Position numbers and translations under genes: made by a program
Origin: Halomonas sp. SpR8
GTDB lineage: Bacteria; Pseudomonadota; Gammaproteobacteria; Pseudomonadales; Halomonadaceae
Direction: 5' to 3'
DNA length: 34,742 nt
NCBI RefSeq assembly: GCF_031010195.1
Contig: NZ_JAUAMC010000015.1
Span: forward strand, 1 to 34,742
Notes under the pieces: model-generated
What the model was told of the DNA's origin: nothing
The model's database searches: none
Seen by the model: only the letters and a program-made list of their open reading frames with translations
Shown: piece by piece, positions 7,183-15,143 of the stretch
Layout of the letters: the number at the start of each line of letters is the position of its first letter
Position numbering within the stretch: position 1 is the stretch's first letter

Positions 7183-8220
7183 TTACGTATCTGCAGAAAG
7201 AGTCGCCAGCCGCTGGCTGATATCGAGCATCCGGTTCGCAAACCCCCACTCGTTATCGAACCAGCACATCAGCTTGATGAGACGCGTGCCAGCGACCCGG
7301 GTTTGCGTGGCATCTAAAATACCTGAGCGTGGGTCATGGTTAAAATCAACCGACGCCATGGGGGCTTCAGTATAGCCAAGTACGCCTTTTAGGCGCTGTT
7401 GGCTGGCGGTCAGCAGCAGTGCATTCACATCATCCCGGTGAGTATCGCGACTTACCGTGAGCGCTACGTCCATGGCAGAGACATTAATAGTAGGAACACG
7501 TACGTGCAGGCACTCAAAGCGGCCCGCTAAATGGGGCATCAAGCGGCTAATGCCGAGCGCCAAGCCGGTATCCACGGGCACAATAGAGTGCATGGCCGAG
7601 CGGGTCAGGCGCAGATCGGTTTGGTGGTAAGCATCAATGACCGGTTGGTCATTCATCGCCGAGTGAATCGTTGTGGTGACACCATGCTCAAGCCCCAGGG
7701 CTTCATCCAGAACTGTTAATAGCGGTACAAGACAGTTGGTCGTGCAAGAAGCGGCAGACAGAATTCGTTGAGATAGTGCCAGTTCGTTCTCATTGATGCC
7801 CCAAACGATGGTGGCATCAACGTCGTTTTCTGCAGGCTGGGAAAACAGCAGTCGTTTAGCGCCAGCCTCCAGGTGCTGCTCGGCGGTAGCGCGATCTTTA
7901 AAACTCCCCGAGCACTCCAACACTAAATCCACATCAAGCCCTTTCCAGGGTAACTGGCGCGGATCTTGTTCGCACAGCACCTGAATGCGTTGGCCGTTAA
8001 CGATCAGATGCTGACCGTCGTTGTCGACATCGCCTGGAAAGCGACCATGAGTGGTGTCATAGCGGGTCAGGTAAGTAATGGTGGCAAGATCAGAGAGCTC
8101 ATTAATAGCGACCACTTCGAGCTCAGGGTGGTGACGCTCGACGAGCGCCCGCAGTACGCATTGGCCAATGCGTCCGTAACCATTAATGGCGATGCGATAT
8201 CTGGGAGCAGAATTAGCCAT
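7183..8220 (-). CDS. epd: Erythrose-4-phosphate dehydrogenase (GAPDH family)
   Basis: The 345-residue protein has the Rossmann motif INGYGRIGQCVLRAL at the N-terminus, the catalytic cysteine in SAASCTTNC near residue 158, HSAMNDQPVIDAYHQTDLR, RVPTINVSAMD and the NAD-site ending WFDNEWGFANRMLD. These segments match E. coli Epd more closely than ordinary GapA (for example NVSAMD and VDFNHDPRSGILD). Epd oxidises erythrose-4-phosphate to 4-phosphoerythronate, the first step toward pyridoxal phosphate. Some glyceraldehyde-3-phosphate activity cannot be excluded. The position next to pgk supports the Epd assignment. The 104 bases separating it from lrgB show no terminator, so read-through from the tkt-lrgAB unit is possible. 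Confidence 0.9.
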   Translation of the reverse strand: MANSAPRYRIAINGYGRIGQCVLRALVERHHPELEVVAINELSDLATITYLTRYDTTHGRFPGDVDNDGQHLIVNGQRIQVLCEQDPRQLPWKGLDVDLVLECSGSFKDRATAEQHLEAGAKRLLFSQPAENDVDATIVWGINENELALSQRILSAASCTTNCLVPLLTVLDEALGLEHGVTTTIHSAMNDQPVIDAYHQTDLRLTRSAMHSIVPVDTGLALGISRLMPHLAGRFECLHVRVPTINVSAMDVALTVSRDTHRDDVNALLLTASQQRLKGVLGYTEAPMASVDFNHDPRSGILDATQTRVAGTRLIKLMCWFDNEWGFANRMLDISQRLATLSADT

Positions 8221-8324
8221 GCAAAAAGGGGGCTCTTAAATAAGTGTATCAATGAACAAAATGGAGTCGGAAACGCTGAGATGATAACGCATTTCAATCT
8301 GTGATTCTTATCGACTGCCTGCCT

Positions 8325-9053
8325 CTATCCACTACTCATACCTATTAACCGCCAAGCGAGCGGAAGCAGTACCGCCGTGAAAATACCCGTCAGGCTCATG
8401 CCGAGTGAAGCGAAGGCCCCAGCTGTGGGGCTAATCTCAAACGCCCTTACGGTACCAATTGCATGGCCGTTAAGCCCAAGCGCAAAACCGATCAGGCGCT
8501 CATCATCAATGTGCAAAAATCGCGCGATCAGGCTGACACACGGGATCGTGATAACGCCGGTAATTAACAGCGCTCCCATCAGCAGCGCTACGGTACCGCC
8601 AAGCTGTTCGGTAATACCGATAGCGATAGGCGCGGTCACCGATTTGGCTGCAATGGAGGCGAGAATGGCGTCGGAACTACCCATTAGCCAGGCAATCGCC
8701 AGCGAGTAGAACGCCGCCAGTGTCGCGGCGATGGGTAAACAAACCGCCAGTGGCCGCCATAGCTCGACAATACGCGGCAGCTGCTGGTAAAGCGGCATGC
8801 CGAGTGCCACGGTAGCCGGTCCCAGTAGCACTGTTAGCCAGGTGGCACCCTGCTGATAGGTGGCGTAGGGCAACCCTATGAGCGATAACGCACCGGCCAG
8901 TAGCAGTGCTGCAATTAAGATAGCGGGTAGCCAAGAGGGGCGCTTCAAGCGTTGAAATACTCGGCTACCGATTAAATAAGCAACCAGCGTCAACCCCACC
9001 GCAAACAGCGGGGTGGAGGTCAACAAGGCTAGCAGCGGGGAATTAGCGGACAT
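8325..9053 (-). CDS. lrgB: LrgB/CidB-family membrane protein
   Basis: A 242-residue polytopic protein with about seven hydrophobic segments and the LrgB core SVTAPIAIGITEQLGG (around residue 137), followed by GLNGHAIGTVRAFE. It pairs with LrgA. These proteins were first described as antiholin-like regulators of murein hydrolases. Later work links the family to export or import of small carboxylates: pyruvate in Bacillus, and glycolate/glycerate in the plant plastid protein PLGG1. Its start overlaps the end of lrgA by 11 bases, indicating coupling. The position between transketolase and the lower-glycolysis genes favours a metabolite-transport reading, which is inference. Confidence 0.87.
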   Translation of the reverse strand: MSANSPLLALLTSTPLFAVGLTLVAYLIGSRVFQRLKRPSWLPAILIAALLLAGALSLIGLPYATYQQGATWLTVLLGPATVALGMPLYQQLPRIVELWRPLAVCLPIAATLAAFYSLAIAWLMGSSDAILASIAAKSVTAPIAIGITEQLGGTVALLMGALLITGVITIPCVSLIARFLHIDDERLIGFALGLNGHAIGTVRAFEISPTAGAFASLGMSLTGIFTAVLLPLAWRLIGMSSG

Positions 9054-9396
9054 GCACCTGTCCGATCAGCCGTTTGAGCAGCCAAAGTGTCGTCACGACG
9101 CTTAGCAGCGTGCCCAACAGTAACGCAATAAGAATAGCGGTCCACTGTCCGGCCAGCTCGTCGATAATGAAAAATACCCCGACCACGCCGGGCATAATCA
9201 ACATGGCGAGTAGCGCAATCAGCGGTTGGGCGGCAGCGGCAATGCTGCTAGGCACACGGCCGTATATGGCCAGCGTTGCGCACATTAGCAGCATGCCGAT
9301 AACGCCTGAGGAAATGGGCAGACCGGTGAAGTGGATCACCACTTCACCGATCAACCAGTAGCTAATCAGCCATAAAAAGCCACTGAGTGCGGGCAT
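9043..9396 (-). CDS. lrgA: LrgA/CidA-family membrane protein
   Basis: The 117-residue protein has four hydrophobic segments and LrgA-type features: LIGEVVIHFTGLPISSGVIGMLLM early, then a basic C-terminal tail (LLKRLIGQVHVR). LrgA proteins act together with LrgB in the inner membrane. The ATG lies 3 bases after the tkt stop with no separate promoter or clear ribosome binding site, so translation is probably coupled to transketolase. The 11-base overlap with lrgB makes tkt-lrgA-lrgB a tight three-gene unit. Confidence 0.85.
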   Translation of the reverse strand: MPALSGFLWLISYWLIGEVVIHFTGLPISSGVIGMLLMCATLAIYGRVPSSIAAAAQPLIALLAMLIMPGVVGVFFIIDELAGQWTAILIALLLGTLLSVVTTLWLLKRLIGQVHVR

Positions 9397-9399
9397 GGT

Positions 9400-11391
9400 T
9401 TAGCCGAGCAGTTCGTTGGCTTGCTTAACCACATTCTCGACGGTAAAGCCGAAGTGCTTGAACAGATCGCCTGCCGGAGCTGATTCGCCGTAGGTGGTCA
9501 TGCCGATCACGCGGCCATCCAGCCCCACATACTTGTACCAGTAGTCGGCGTGGGCAGCTTCGATAGCAATACGCTTGGTCACCGCTTTGGGCAGTACGCT
9601 TTCGCGGTACTCCGCGTCCTGGCCGTTAAAGCGATAGGCAGACGGCATCGAGACGACGCGCACCGCTTTGCCCTGTTGCTCAAGCTCCGCGGCGGCGTCC
9701 ATGGCAAGCGCCACTTCTGAACCAGTGGCAACTAGAATCAGCTCGGGGGTGCCCTCGCTGTCCTTCAGTACGTACGCGCCGTTTTGAATCGATGCCAACT
9801 GCGCTTTGGTGCGCTGCTGATGGGGCAGGTTCTGGCGTGACAGCACCAGCGCCGTGGGGCCAGAGCGACGTTTGATGGCTGCATCCCAGGCCGCTGCCGT
9901 TTCCACCGCATCGCAGGGGCGCCATGTGTTCAGGTTCGGCGTGGTGCGCAGGCTGGTGAGCTGCTCAATGGGCTGGTGGGTCGGGCCATCTTCGCCTAGA
10001 CCGATGGAGTCGTGGGTAAACACGTAGATCACCTGCTGACCCATCAATGACGCCATGCGAATCGAGTTGCGCATGTACTCCATAAAGATCAGGAAGGTCG
10101 CGCCGTAAGGCACCAAGCCGCCGTGCAGAGCGATGCCGTTCATAACCGCCCCCATGCCGAACTCACGCACGCCGTAGTGCAGGTAGTTGCCGCTGGCATC
10201 TTCCGGGGTGATCGCTTTAGCGCCTTTCCAGAAGGTCAGGTTAGACGGCGCCAGGTCAGCACTGCCGCCCAGCAGTTCCGGCATTTGCGGGCCAATCGCG
10301 TTCAACACTTCAAAGGAGGCTTTGCGTGAGGCAATCGTCTCGCCGCGCTCTTGGGCCTGCTCAATCAGTGCTTCGGTCGGCAGTTCCGCCGGCAGTTGAC
10401 GCTTCATGCGGCGGGTGAATTCCCGTGCTTCCGTCGGGAAGGCTTCAGCATAGCGGGCAAAGCGTGCTTCCCACTCTTGCTGGCGGGTTTTGCCTGCAGA
10501 ACGCGCATCCCAGGCCGAGTAGATCGGTTCAGGGATATGGAAAGGGGCGTGGGGCCAGTCGAGCTGGGTGCGTGCCAGGGCCACTTCGTCATCGCCTAAG
10601 GGCGCGCCGTGGGCGTCCTCTTTGCCCTGCTTGTTGGGCGCACCAAAACCAATAATGGTTTTGCAAATAATCAGGCTCGGCTTATCGTCGTGGCTCTTGG
10701 CCAATTCGATGGCGGCTTTCACCTCTTCGGGTTTATGGCCATCCACATTGGGCACCACGTGCCAGCCGTAAGCCTCGAAACGCTTGGCAGTATCGTCGGT
10801 AAACCAGCCTTCCACTTCACCATCGATAGAGATGCCGTTGTCGTCATACAGGGCAATCAACTTACCCAACTGCTGGGTACCGGCTAGCGAGGCAGCTTCG
10901 TGGGAGATACCTTCCATCAAGCAGCCGTCACCCAGGAAACACCAAGTGTGGTGATCGACGATGGTGTGGCCGGGGCGGTTAAACTGCGCCGCCAAGGTTT
11001 TTTCCGCTATCGCAAAGCCTACCGCGTTGGCAAAGCCCTGGCCGAGGGGGCCCGTCGTCGTCTCAATGCCTGGGGCGTAGTCAAACTCCGGGTGGCCGGC
11101 GGTGGGCGAATGCAGTTGGCGGAAATTCTGCAGGTGTTCCAGGCTTACCTCATAGCCGCTTAAGTGCAGCAGCGAGTAAAGCAGCATGGAGCCGTGGCCA
11201 TTGGAGAGCACAAAACGATCACGATCGGCCCATTTTGGGTCTTCGGGGTTGTGCTTGAGGTAGTCATTCCATAGCACCTCGGCGATATCAGCCATTCCCA
11301 TGGGGGCGCCAGGGTGGCCGGATTTGGCCTTCTGAACGGCATCCATGGACAGGGCGCGAATGGCATTGGCTAGCTCAAAACGGGATGGCAT
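9400..11391 (-). CDS. tkt: Transketolase
   Basis: This thiamine-diphosphate enzyme of the pentose phosphate pathway moves two-carbon units between sugar phosphates. The 663-residue protein has the full set of landmarks: AIRALSMDAVQKAKSGHPGAPMG (residues 10-32), SNGHGSMLLYSLLHLSGY, TTGPLGQGFANAVG, the TPP motif LGDGCLMEGISHEAAS followed by YDDNGISIDG, FGAPNKQGKEDAHGAPLG, the transketolase signature GVREFGMGAVMNGIALHGG, and DSIGLGEDGPTHQPIEQL. Length is typical. GAGGAG lies about 8 bases before the ATG. It heads the minus-strand run and shares a 255-base intergenic region with the divergent metK. Confidence 0.97.
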   Translation of the reverse strand: MPSRFELANAIRALSMDAVQKAKSGHPGAPMGMADIAEVLWNDYLKHNPEDPKWADRDRFVLSNGHGSMLLYSLLHLSGYEVSLEHLQNFRQLHSPTAGHPEFDYAPGIETTTGPLGQGFANAVGFAIAEKTLAAQFNRPGHTIVDHHTWCFLGDGCLMEGISHEAASLAGTQQLGKLIALYDDNGISIDGEVEGWFTDDTAKRFEAYGWHVVPNVDGHKPEEVKAAIELAKSHDDKPSLIICKTIIGFGAPNKQGKEDAHGAPLGDDEVALARTQLDWPHAPFHIPEPIYSAWDARSAGKTRQQEWEARFARYAEAFPTEAREFTRRMKRQLPAELPTEALIEQAQERGETIASRKASFEVLNAIGPQMPELLGGSADLAPSNLTFWKGAKAITPEDASGNYLHYGVREFGMGAVMNGIALHGGLVPYGATFLIFMEYMRNSIRMASLMGQQVIYVFTHDSIGLGEDGPTHQPIEQLTSLRTTPNLNTWRPCDAVETAAAWDAAIKRRSGPTALVLSRQNLPHQQRTKAQLASIQNGAYVLKDSEGTPELILVATGSEVALAMDAAAELEQQGKAVRVVSMPSAYRFNGQDAEYRESVLPKAVTKRIAIEAAHADYWYKYVGLDGRVIGMTTYGESAPAGDLFKHFGFTVENVVKQANELLG

Positions 11392-11418
11392 GGGGGTGCT
11401 CCTCGCCTGGAAACAGAA

Positions 11419-11424
11419 ATTATA
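11419..11424 (-). promoter_or_regulatory. Candidate -10 box of the tkt promoter
   Basis: A perfect TATAAT is present on the minus strand, 28 bases before the tkt ATG. No good -35 hexamer lies 16-18 bases upstream (GAAGTC at 17), so an activator may be needed or the match may be chance. Confidence 0.4.
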
Positions 11425-11452
11425 AAGGCGCTATTGTCGCTGACTTCCCATG

Positions 11453-11481
11453 TTGCGGCAAATGTGGCGGCAAATTCTGAT
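11453..11481 (+). promoter_or_regulatory. Weak candidate promoter of metK
   Basis: TTGCGG (11453-11458) and TCTGAT (11476-11481) are 17 bases apart. This would start transcription near 11488 and give a leader of about 160 bases, containing the helices described next. Both boxes are poor matches. Confidence 0.28.
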
Positions 11482-11518
11482 AACCACGTTCTGGGAAGCG
11501 TCGCCGTCAGCGTGTAGA

Positions 11519-11621
11519 CTCTGCCTCCCGAAGTGGTGGAGAACGTGGTGCTACCGCTTCTCTAATATGGGCAGGGGACACCTGCCATGATTTCCTGCTG
11601 ATGCTGTGGATTCCATGCAGC
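11519..11621 (+). promoter_or_regulatory. Structured metK leader with alternative helices
   Basis: CTCTGCC (11519-11525) can pair with GGCAGGG (11570-11576, one G-U), enclosing a second helix GAAGTGGT/ACCGCTTC (11530-11537 with 11553-11560, one G-U). Alternatively GGCAGG (11570-11575) can pair with CCTGCC (11581-11586). The two options share 11570-11575 and exclude each other. A further hairpin (GCTGTGG/CCATGCAGC, 11603-11621, two-base bulge) precedes the start codon. I do not recognise a known SAM- or SAH-riboswitch consensus and saw no MetJ-type boxes. Confidence 0.42.
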
Positions 11622-11646
11622 CGTCATACAGAGGGTCGAGTGCGCG

Positions 11647-12867
11647 ATGAGCGAATATTCCCTGTTTACCTCCGAGTCCGTCTCCGAAGGTCATCCCGAT
11701 AAGATTGCCGATCAGATTTCTGACGCGGTGTTAGACGCCATTATGGCCCGTGATAAACAGGCGCGTGTTGCCTGTGAAACCATGGTCAAAACCGGCGTGG
11801 CGATTATTGCCGGTGAAATCACCACCTCCGCTTGGGTCGATTTAGAAACCCTGGTGCGCGATGTGATTACTAATATTGGCTATACCTCCTCTGATGTAGG
11901 GTTCGATGGCGCAACGTGTGGCGTTATCAATCTGATTGGCAAGCAGAGTGTCGACATTGCTCAAGGCGTTGACCGCACTAAGCCGGAAGATCAGGGCGCT
12001 GGTGACCAGGGCCTGATGTTTGGCTACGCCACCAACGAAACCGACTCGTTTATGCCCGCGCCGATTCACTATTCGCACCGTTTGGTCGAACGTCAGGCCG
12101 AACTGCGTAAAAACGGTCTGTTGCCGTGGCTGCGCCCGGATGCCAAGAGTCAGGTGACCTTCCGCTATAACGCCCAAGGTCAGCCCTGCGGTGTTGATGC
12201 GATCGTTCTCTCCACCCAGCATGATCCCGATATTGAACAAGAAGATCTGCGCAAAATGATCAAGCGCGAGGTCATCGAACAAGTCATCCCCGCTGAATGG
12301 CTGGACGAAAGTACTCAGTATCACATTAACCCCACCGGCAAATTCGTCATCGGCGGTCCGGTAGGTGATTGCGGTCTGACCGGGCGTAAGATCATCGTCG
12401 ATACCTACGGTGGCATGGCGCGTCACGGTGGTGGTGCGTTCTCAGGTAAGGATCCATCTAAAGTCGACCGCAGCGCCGCTTATGCCGGCCGCTATGTGGC
12501 CAAGAACGTGGTCGCCTCAGGTCTGGCGGACAAGTGTGAAATTCAGGTCTCCTACGCGATTGGCGTTGCCGAGCCGACATCGGTCTCCATCGACACCTTC
12601 GGCACCGGTAAGGTTGACGATGCCAAGATTGTTGAGCTGGTGCGCGAGCATTTTGACCTGCGCCCCTACGCCATCACCAAAATGCTCGATTTGCTGCACC
12701 CGATGTACCAGCTTACCGCCGCTTATGGCCACTTCGGTCGTGAGCCGTTCGAGCACAGCTACACGTGGAAAGATGATAAAGGCCAATCGCATACCGAAAC
12801 CTTTACCGCCTTCCCGTGGGAAAAAGTCGATAAAGCTGATTCGTTGCGTAAGGCTGCTGGTTTGTAA
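11647..12867 (+). CDS. metK: S-adenosylmethionine synthetase
   Basis: MetK makes S-adenosylmethionine from methionine and ATP in the cytosol and is normally essential. The 406-residue protein begins LFTSESVSEGHPDKIADQISDAVLDA (ATP-site His and Asp). It contains GAGDQGLMFGYATNET, the glycine-rich signature GGAFSGKDPSKVDRSAAYAGRY, and KFVIGGPVGDCGLTGRKIIVDTYGG. Length is slightly above the E. coli enzyme. GAGGG lies about 11 bases before the ATG. It is a single-gene unit, bounded by its long leader upstream and a strong terminator at 12897. Confidence 0.97.
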   Translation: MSEYSLFTSESVSEGHPDKIADQISDAVLDAIMARDKQARVACETMVKTGVAIIAGEITTSAWVDLETLVRDVITNIGYTSSDVGFDGATCGVINLIGKQSVDIAQGVDRTKPEDQGAGDQGLMFGYATNETDSFMPAPIHYSHRLVERQAELRKNGLLPWLRPDAKSQVTFRYNAQGQPCGVDAIVLSTQHDPDIEQEDLRKMIKREVIEQVIPAEWLDESTQYHINPTGKFVIGGPVGDCGLTGRKIIVDTYGGMARHGGGAFSGKDPSKVDRSAAYAGRYVAKNVVASGLADKCEIQVSYAIGVAEPTSVSIDTFGTGKVDDAKIVELVREHFDLRPYAITKMLDLLHPMYQLTAAYGHFGREPFEHSYTWKDDKGQSHTETFTAFPWEKVDKADSLRKAAGL

Positions 12868-12896
12868 GCGCTTAGCCTTCTGATGCTAATCCCCAG

Positions 12897-12927
12897 CGCC
12901 CCCTGCTCAATGCCAGGGGGCGTTTTT
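12897..12927 (+). terminator. Intrinsic terminator of metK
   Basis: CGCCCCCTG (12897-12905) pairs perfectly with CAGGGGGCG (12914-12922) across an 8-base loop, followed by TTTTT. Confidence 0.94.
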
Positions 12928-12951
12928 AATTGGGGCGCGGATGGACGAAGG

Positions 12952-12980
12952 TTGCGATGAGAATGGTTTTCGATTATATT
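12952..12980 (+). promoter_or_regulatory. Promoter of the ABC importer operon with a Fur-like site
   Basis: TTGCGA (12952-12957) and TATATT (12975-12980) are exactly 17 bases apart. A partial match to the 19-base Fur box (GATAATGATAATCATTATC), about 11 of 19, begins at 12959 (GAGAATGGTTTTCGATTAT). It covers the spacer and -10 box, where an iron repressor would act. The promoter is fairly convincing; the Fur site is suggestive only. Confidence 0.5.
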
Positions 12981-13068
12981 GCGCGCGCTGATAAATGCGT
13001 ATCGGTGCTATCGTTATCTGATTAGACGATGCACTCCTTACGCCTCTACCAATAGTGATGGGTGCTCC

Positions 13069-14088
13069 ATGACACGTCTTCTTGCTGTGACCGGATTCTG
13101 CACCCTGCTGGGCCTGGCTTCGTCCTCGGCCCTGGCGGGCGACACGCAATACCCCTTGACGCTGAACAACTGCGGGGTAGAAGTGACCTTCGAACAGGCG
13201 CCTGAGCGGGCGATTGGTCTCGGTCAAAACAGCGCTGAGCTGATGTTGATGCTCGGCCTGGAAGACAGAATGGCGGGCACGGCCTTCTGGCCCAACAGCG
13301 TCTTGCCTCAACTGGCCGATGCCAACGACCAGGTAAAAGTGCTGACGGTGGAGTTCCCTACCTTCGAATCGATTCTGGCCGAGCAGCCGGATTTCGTAGC
13401 GGCGGCGCTCCCTAGCCTGCTGGGGGAGTCCAGCCGGGTGGCCACTCGCGACGACTTCCGCAAGATGGGCATACCGACCTACCTGTCGCCCGGCACCTGC
13501 GTCGCTGAAGGCATGGCCCAGGATAAGTACGGCTACGGCGATCGCGCCCAGCTGTGGAATATGGACGCCTTGTATCAAGAGATTGAAGACCTCGCCCGGA
13601 TTTTCGATGTGAATGACCGCGGCGACGCCTTGATCGACGACCTGAAGCAGCGTGAGGCTGCGCTGCGCGCAGCGTCCCCTGACAGTGACGAGCCGCTCTC
13701 CTATCTGTTCTGGTTCTCCAGTTCCTCTCCCGCGGCGGATGCCCACCTGGGCGGCAAGTACAGCGCATCCGGCTTTATCGCCGACGTATTGGGTGGCACC
13801 AATGCCATCGAGTCCGAGGCGGAGTGGCCGACGCTAGGCTGGGAAAGCATTATTGCCACTGACCCAGATGTGATCGTGGTATCCCGCGTCGAACGTGACC
13901 GTTGGGAACTCGACGACGCCGACGCGAAGATCGAGTTCCTCAACTCGGATACGGCGACACGTGAGATGCGGGCGGTTAAGAACGGGGCCATTGTGGTCAT
14001 GGACGGTCAAGCGATGAACCCTACGCTCAGGACGATTTTCGGTGCCGAACAGGTGGCCGAACAGCTTGAAGCGCTAGGTTTGAGGTGA
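13069..14088 (+). CDS. Periplasmic substrate-binding protein of a FecB/BtuF-type ABC importer
   Basis: The 339-residue protein has a Sec signal peptide (MTRLLAVTGFCTLLGLASSSALA, cleavage before GD). A helical-backbone (class III) periplasmic binding fold follows: NCGVEVTFEQAPERAIGLGQNSAELMLMLGLEDRMAG, ILAEQPDFVAAA and LGWESIIATDPDVIVVSR. This class carries ferric siderophores, haem, cobalamin and related ligands. The alignment pattern does not settle the ligand. A longer frame begins at 12979, but that extension overlaps the promoter and lacks signal-peptide character at its N-terminus, so the ATG at 13069 is preferred. Codon use is visibly richer in G/C-ending codons than in metK. It is the first gene of a three-gene operon; its TGA overlaps the GTG start of the permease by four bases. 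Confidence 0.86.
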   Translation: MTRLLAVTGFCTLLGLASSSALAGDTQYPLTLNNCGVEVTFEQAPERAIGLGQNSAELMLMLGLEDRMAGTAFWPNSVLPQLADANDQVKVLTVEFPTFESILAEQPDFVAAALPSLLGESSRVATRDDFRKMGIPTYLSPGTCVAEGMAQDKYGYGDRAQLWNMDALYQEIEDLARIFDVNDRGDALIDDLKQREAALRAASPDSDEPLSYLFWFSSSSPAADAHLGGKYSASGFIADVLGGTNAIESEAEWPTLGWESIIATDPDVIVVSRVERDRWELDDADAKIEFLNSDTATREMRAVKNGAIVVMDGQAMNPTLRTIFGAEQVAEQLEALGLR

Positions 14089-15143
14089 GTGTGACGATTA
14101 GCATGCCACAGGCCATCGAGCGATTGCCGCGCCTGGCAGGGGAGGCTGGGCTGCTGTTGGCATCACTGCTAATCATTGGTTTGGTGGTGGGCATCAGTGT
14201 CGGGATCGGCGATATGCCTATTCCGCTTTCTACGACCTATGCGGTGATCACCAACAAGCTCGGCTGGACATCCTTCGAGCTCAATCGCATCCACGAAACC
14301 ATTATCTGGGATTACCGTTTGAGCCGGGCGCTGGTGGCGGCATTGTGTGGTGCCGGACTGGCGTTGGCCGGGGCCATCATGCAGTCGATTCTGCGTAACC
14401 CTCTGGCCGAGCCGTATGTGCTGGGGATTTCTGCCGGTGCATCGACAGGGGCGGTTCTGATCGTCATTCTGGGGCTCGGCGCTGGCGTGGTATCCCTTTC
14501 ATCGGGGGCCTTTATCGGCGCTTTTGCCGCTTTTCTGTTTGTGGCGCTGCTGTCGAACGGTGCGCGTGGCGGGGCCGACCGAACCATTTTGGCTGGGGTG
14601 GCGGCATCGCAGCTGTTCAATGCCGTGACCTCCTATATCGTCACGACGGCGGGTAATGCACAGCAGGCGCGGGATGTGATGTTCTGGCTGCTCGGTAGCT
14701 TTGGCGGTGTACGCTGGCCTGAGTTCTATCTGGCCCTGGCGGTCGTGGGCCTCGGGCTTGTCGTGTGCCTATGCTACGCACGGGTACTGGATGCGTTTGC
14801 CTTTGGTGACGAAGCGGCGGCCTCGTTGGGGGTCAATGTCGCACAAACGCGGATCATCCTGTTTGCGCTGACGGCCGTCATTACCGCCACCATCGTCAGC
14901 ATGGTCGGCACCATCGGCTTCGTTGGCCTGGTGGTTCCCCACGCGGCGCGTTTCGTGGTGGGTCCACGCCACGCCGTCTTGCTGCCTGCCTGTGCCATCG
15001 TGGGGGCGATCTTCATGGTGGTAGCGGATATCGCCTCCCGCGTGCTGATTCCTCAGCAATCCCTGCCGATCGGTGTGGTTACGGCGCTGGTGGGCGTGCC
15101 GTTCTTCTCTGTCATTCTTTATCGGTTGCAGCGCCCAACATGA
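14085..15143 (+). CDS. FecCD-family ABC transporter permease
   Basis: The 352-residue inner-membrane protein has about nine or ten hydrophobic segments and FecCD landmarks: RLSRALVAALCGAGLALAGAIMQSILRNPLAEPYVLGISAGAS (residues 84-127), LAGVAASQLFNAVTSY, LLGSFGGVRWPEF, and VGTIGFVGLVVPHAAR near residue 277. It forms the channel of the importer, normally as a homodimer. The GTG at 14085 gives a typical GTGA overlap with the upstream stop. A later ATG at 14103 is an alternative start that would remove six residues. The stop overlaps the ATPase start as ATGA. Confidence 0.9.
   Translation: MSVTISMPQAIERLPRLAGEAGLLLASLLIIGLVVGISVGIGDMPIPLSTTYAVITNKLGWTSFELNRIHETIIWDYRLSRALVAALCGAGLALAGAIMQSILRNPLAEPYVLGISAGASTGAVLIVILGLGAGVVSLSSGAFIGAFAAFLFVALLSNGARGGADRTILAGVAASQLFNAVTSYIVTTAGNAQQARDVMFWLLGSFGGVRWPEFYLALAVVGLGLVVCLCYARVLDAFAFGDEAAASLGVNVAQTRIILFALTAVITATIVSMVGTIGFVGLVVPHAARFVVGPRHAVLLPACAIVGAIFMVVADIASRVLIPQQSLPIGVVTALVGVPFFSVILYRLQRPT

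Noticed and set aside
11392..11646. Known SAM or SAH riboswitch, or MetJ operator, before metK
   Set aside because: No recognisable consensus and no tandem MetJ (AGACGTCT-type) boxes were found by eye; retained only as an unnamed structured leader.
11842..12426. 194-codon open frame on the minus strand
   Set aside because: It is antisense to metK, which is fully supported by family motifs; no recognisable domain.
12907..13746. 279-codon open frame on the minus strand
   Set aside because: It lies antisense to the binding-protein gene, starts within that gene, covers its promoter and touches the metK terminator. It has an Arg/Gly/His/Gln-rich composition typical of a shadow frame in GC-rich DNA.
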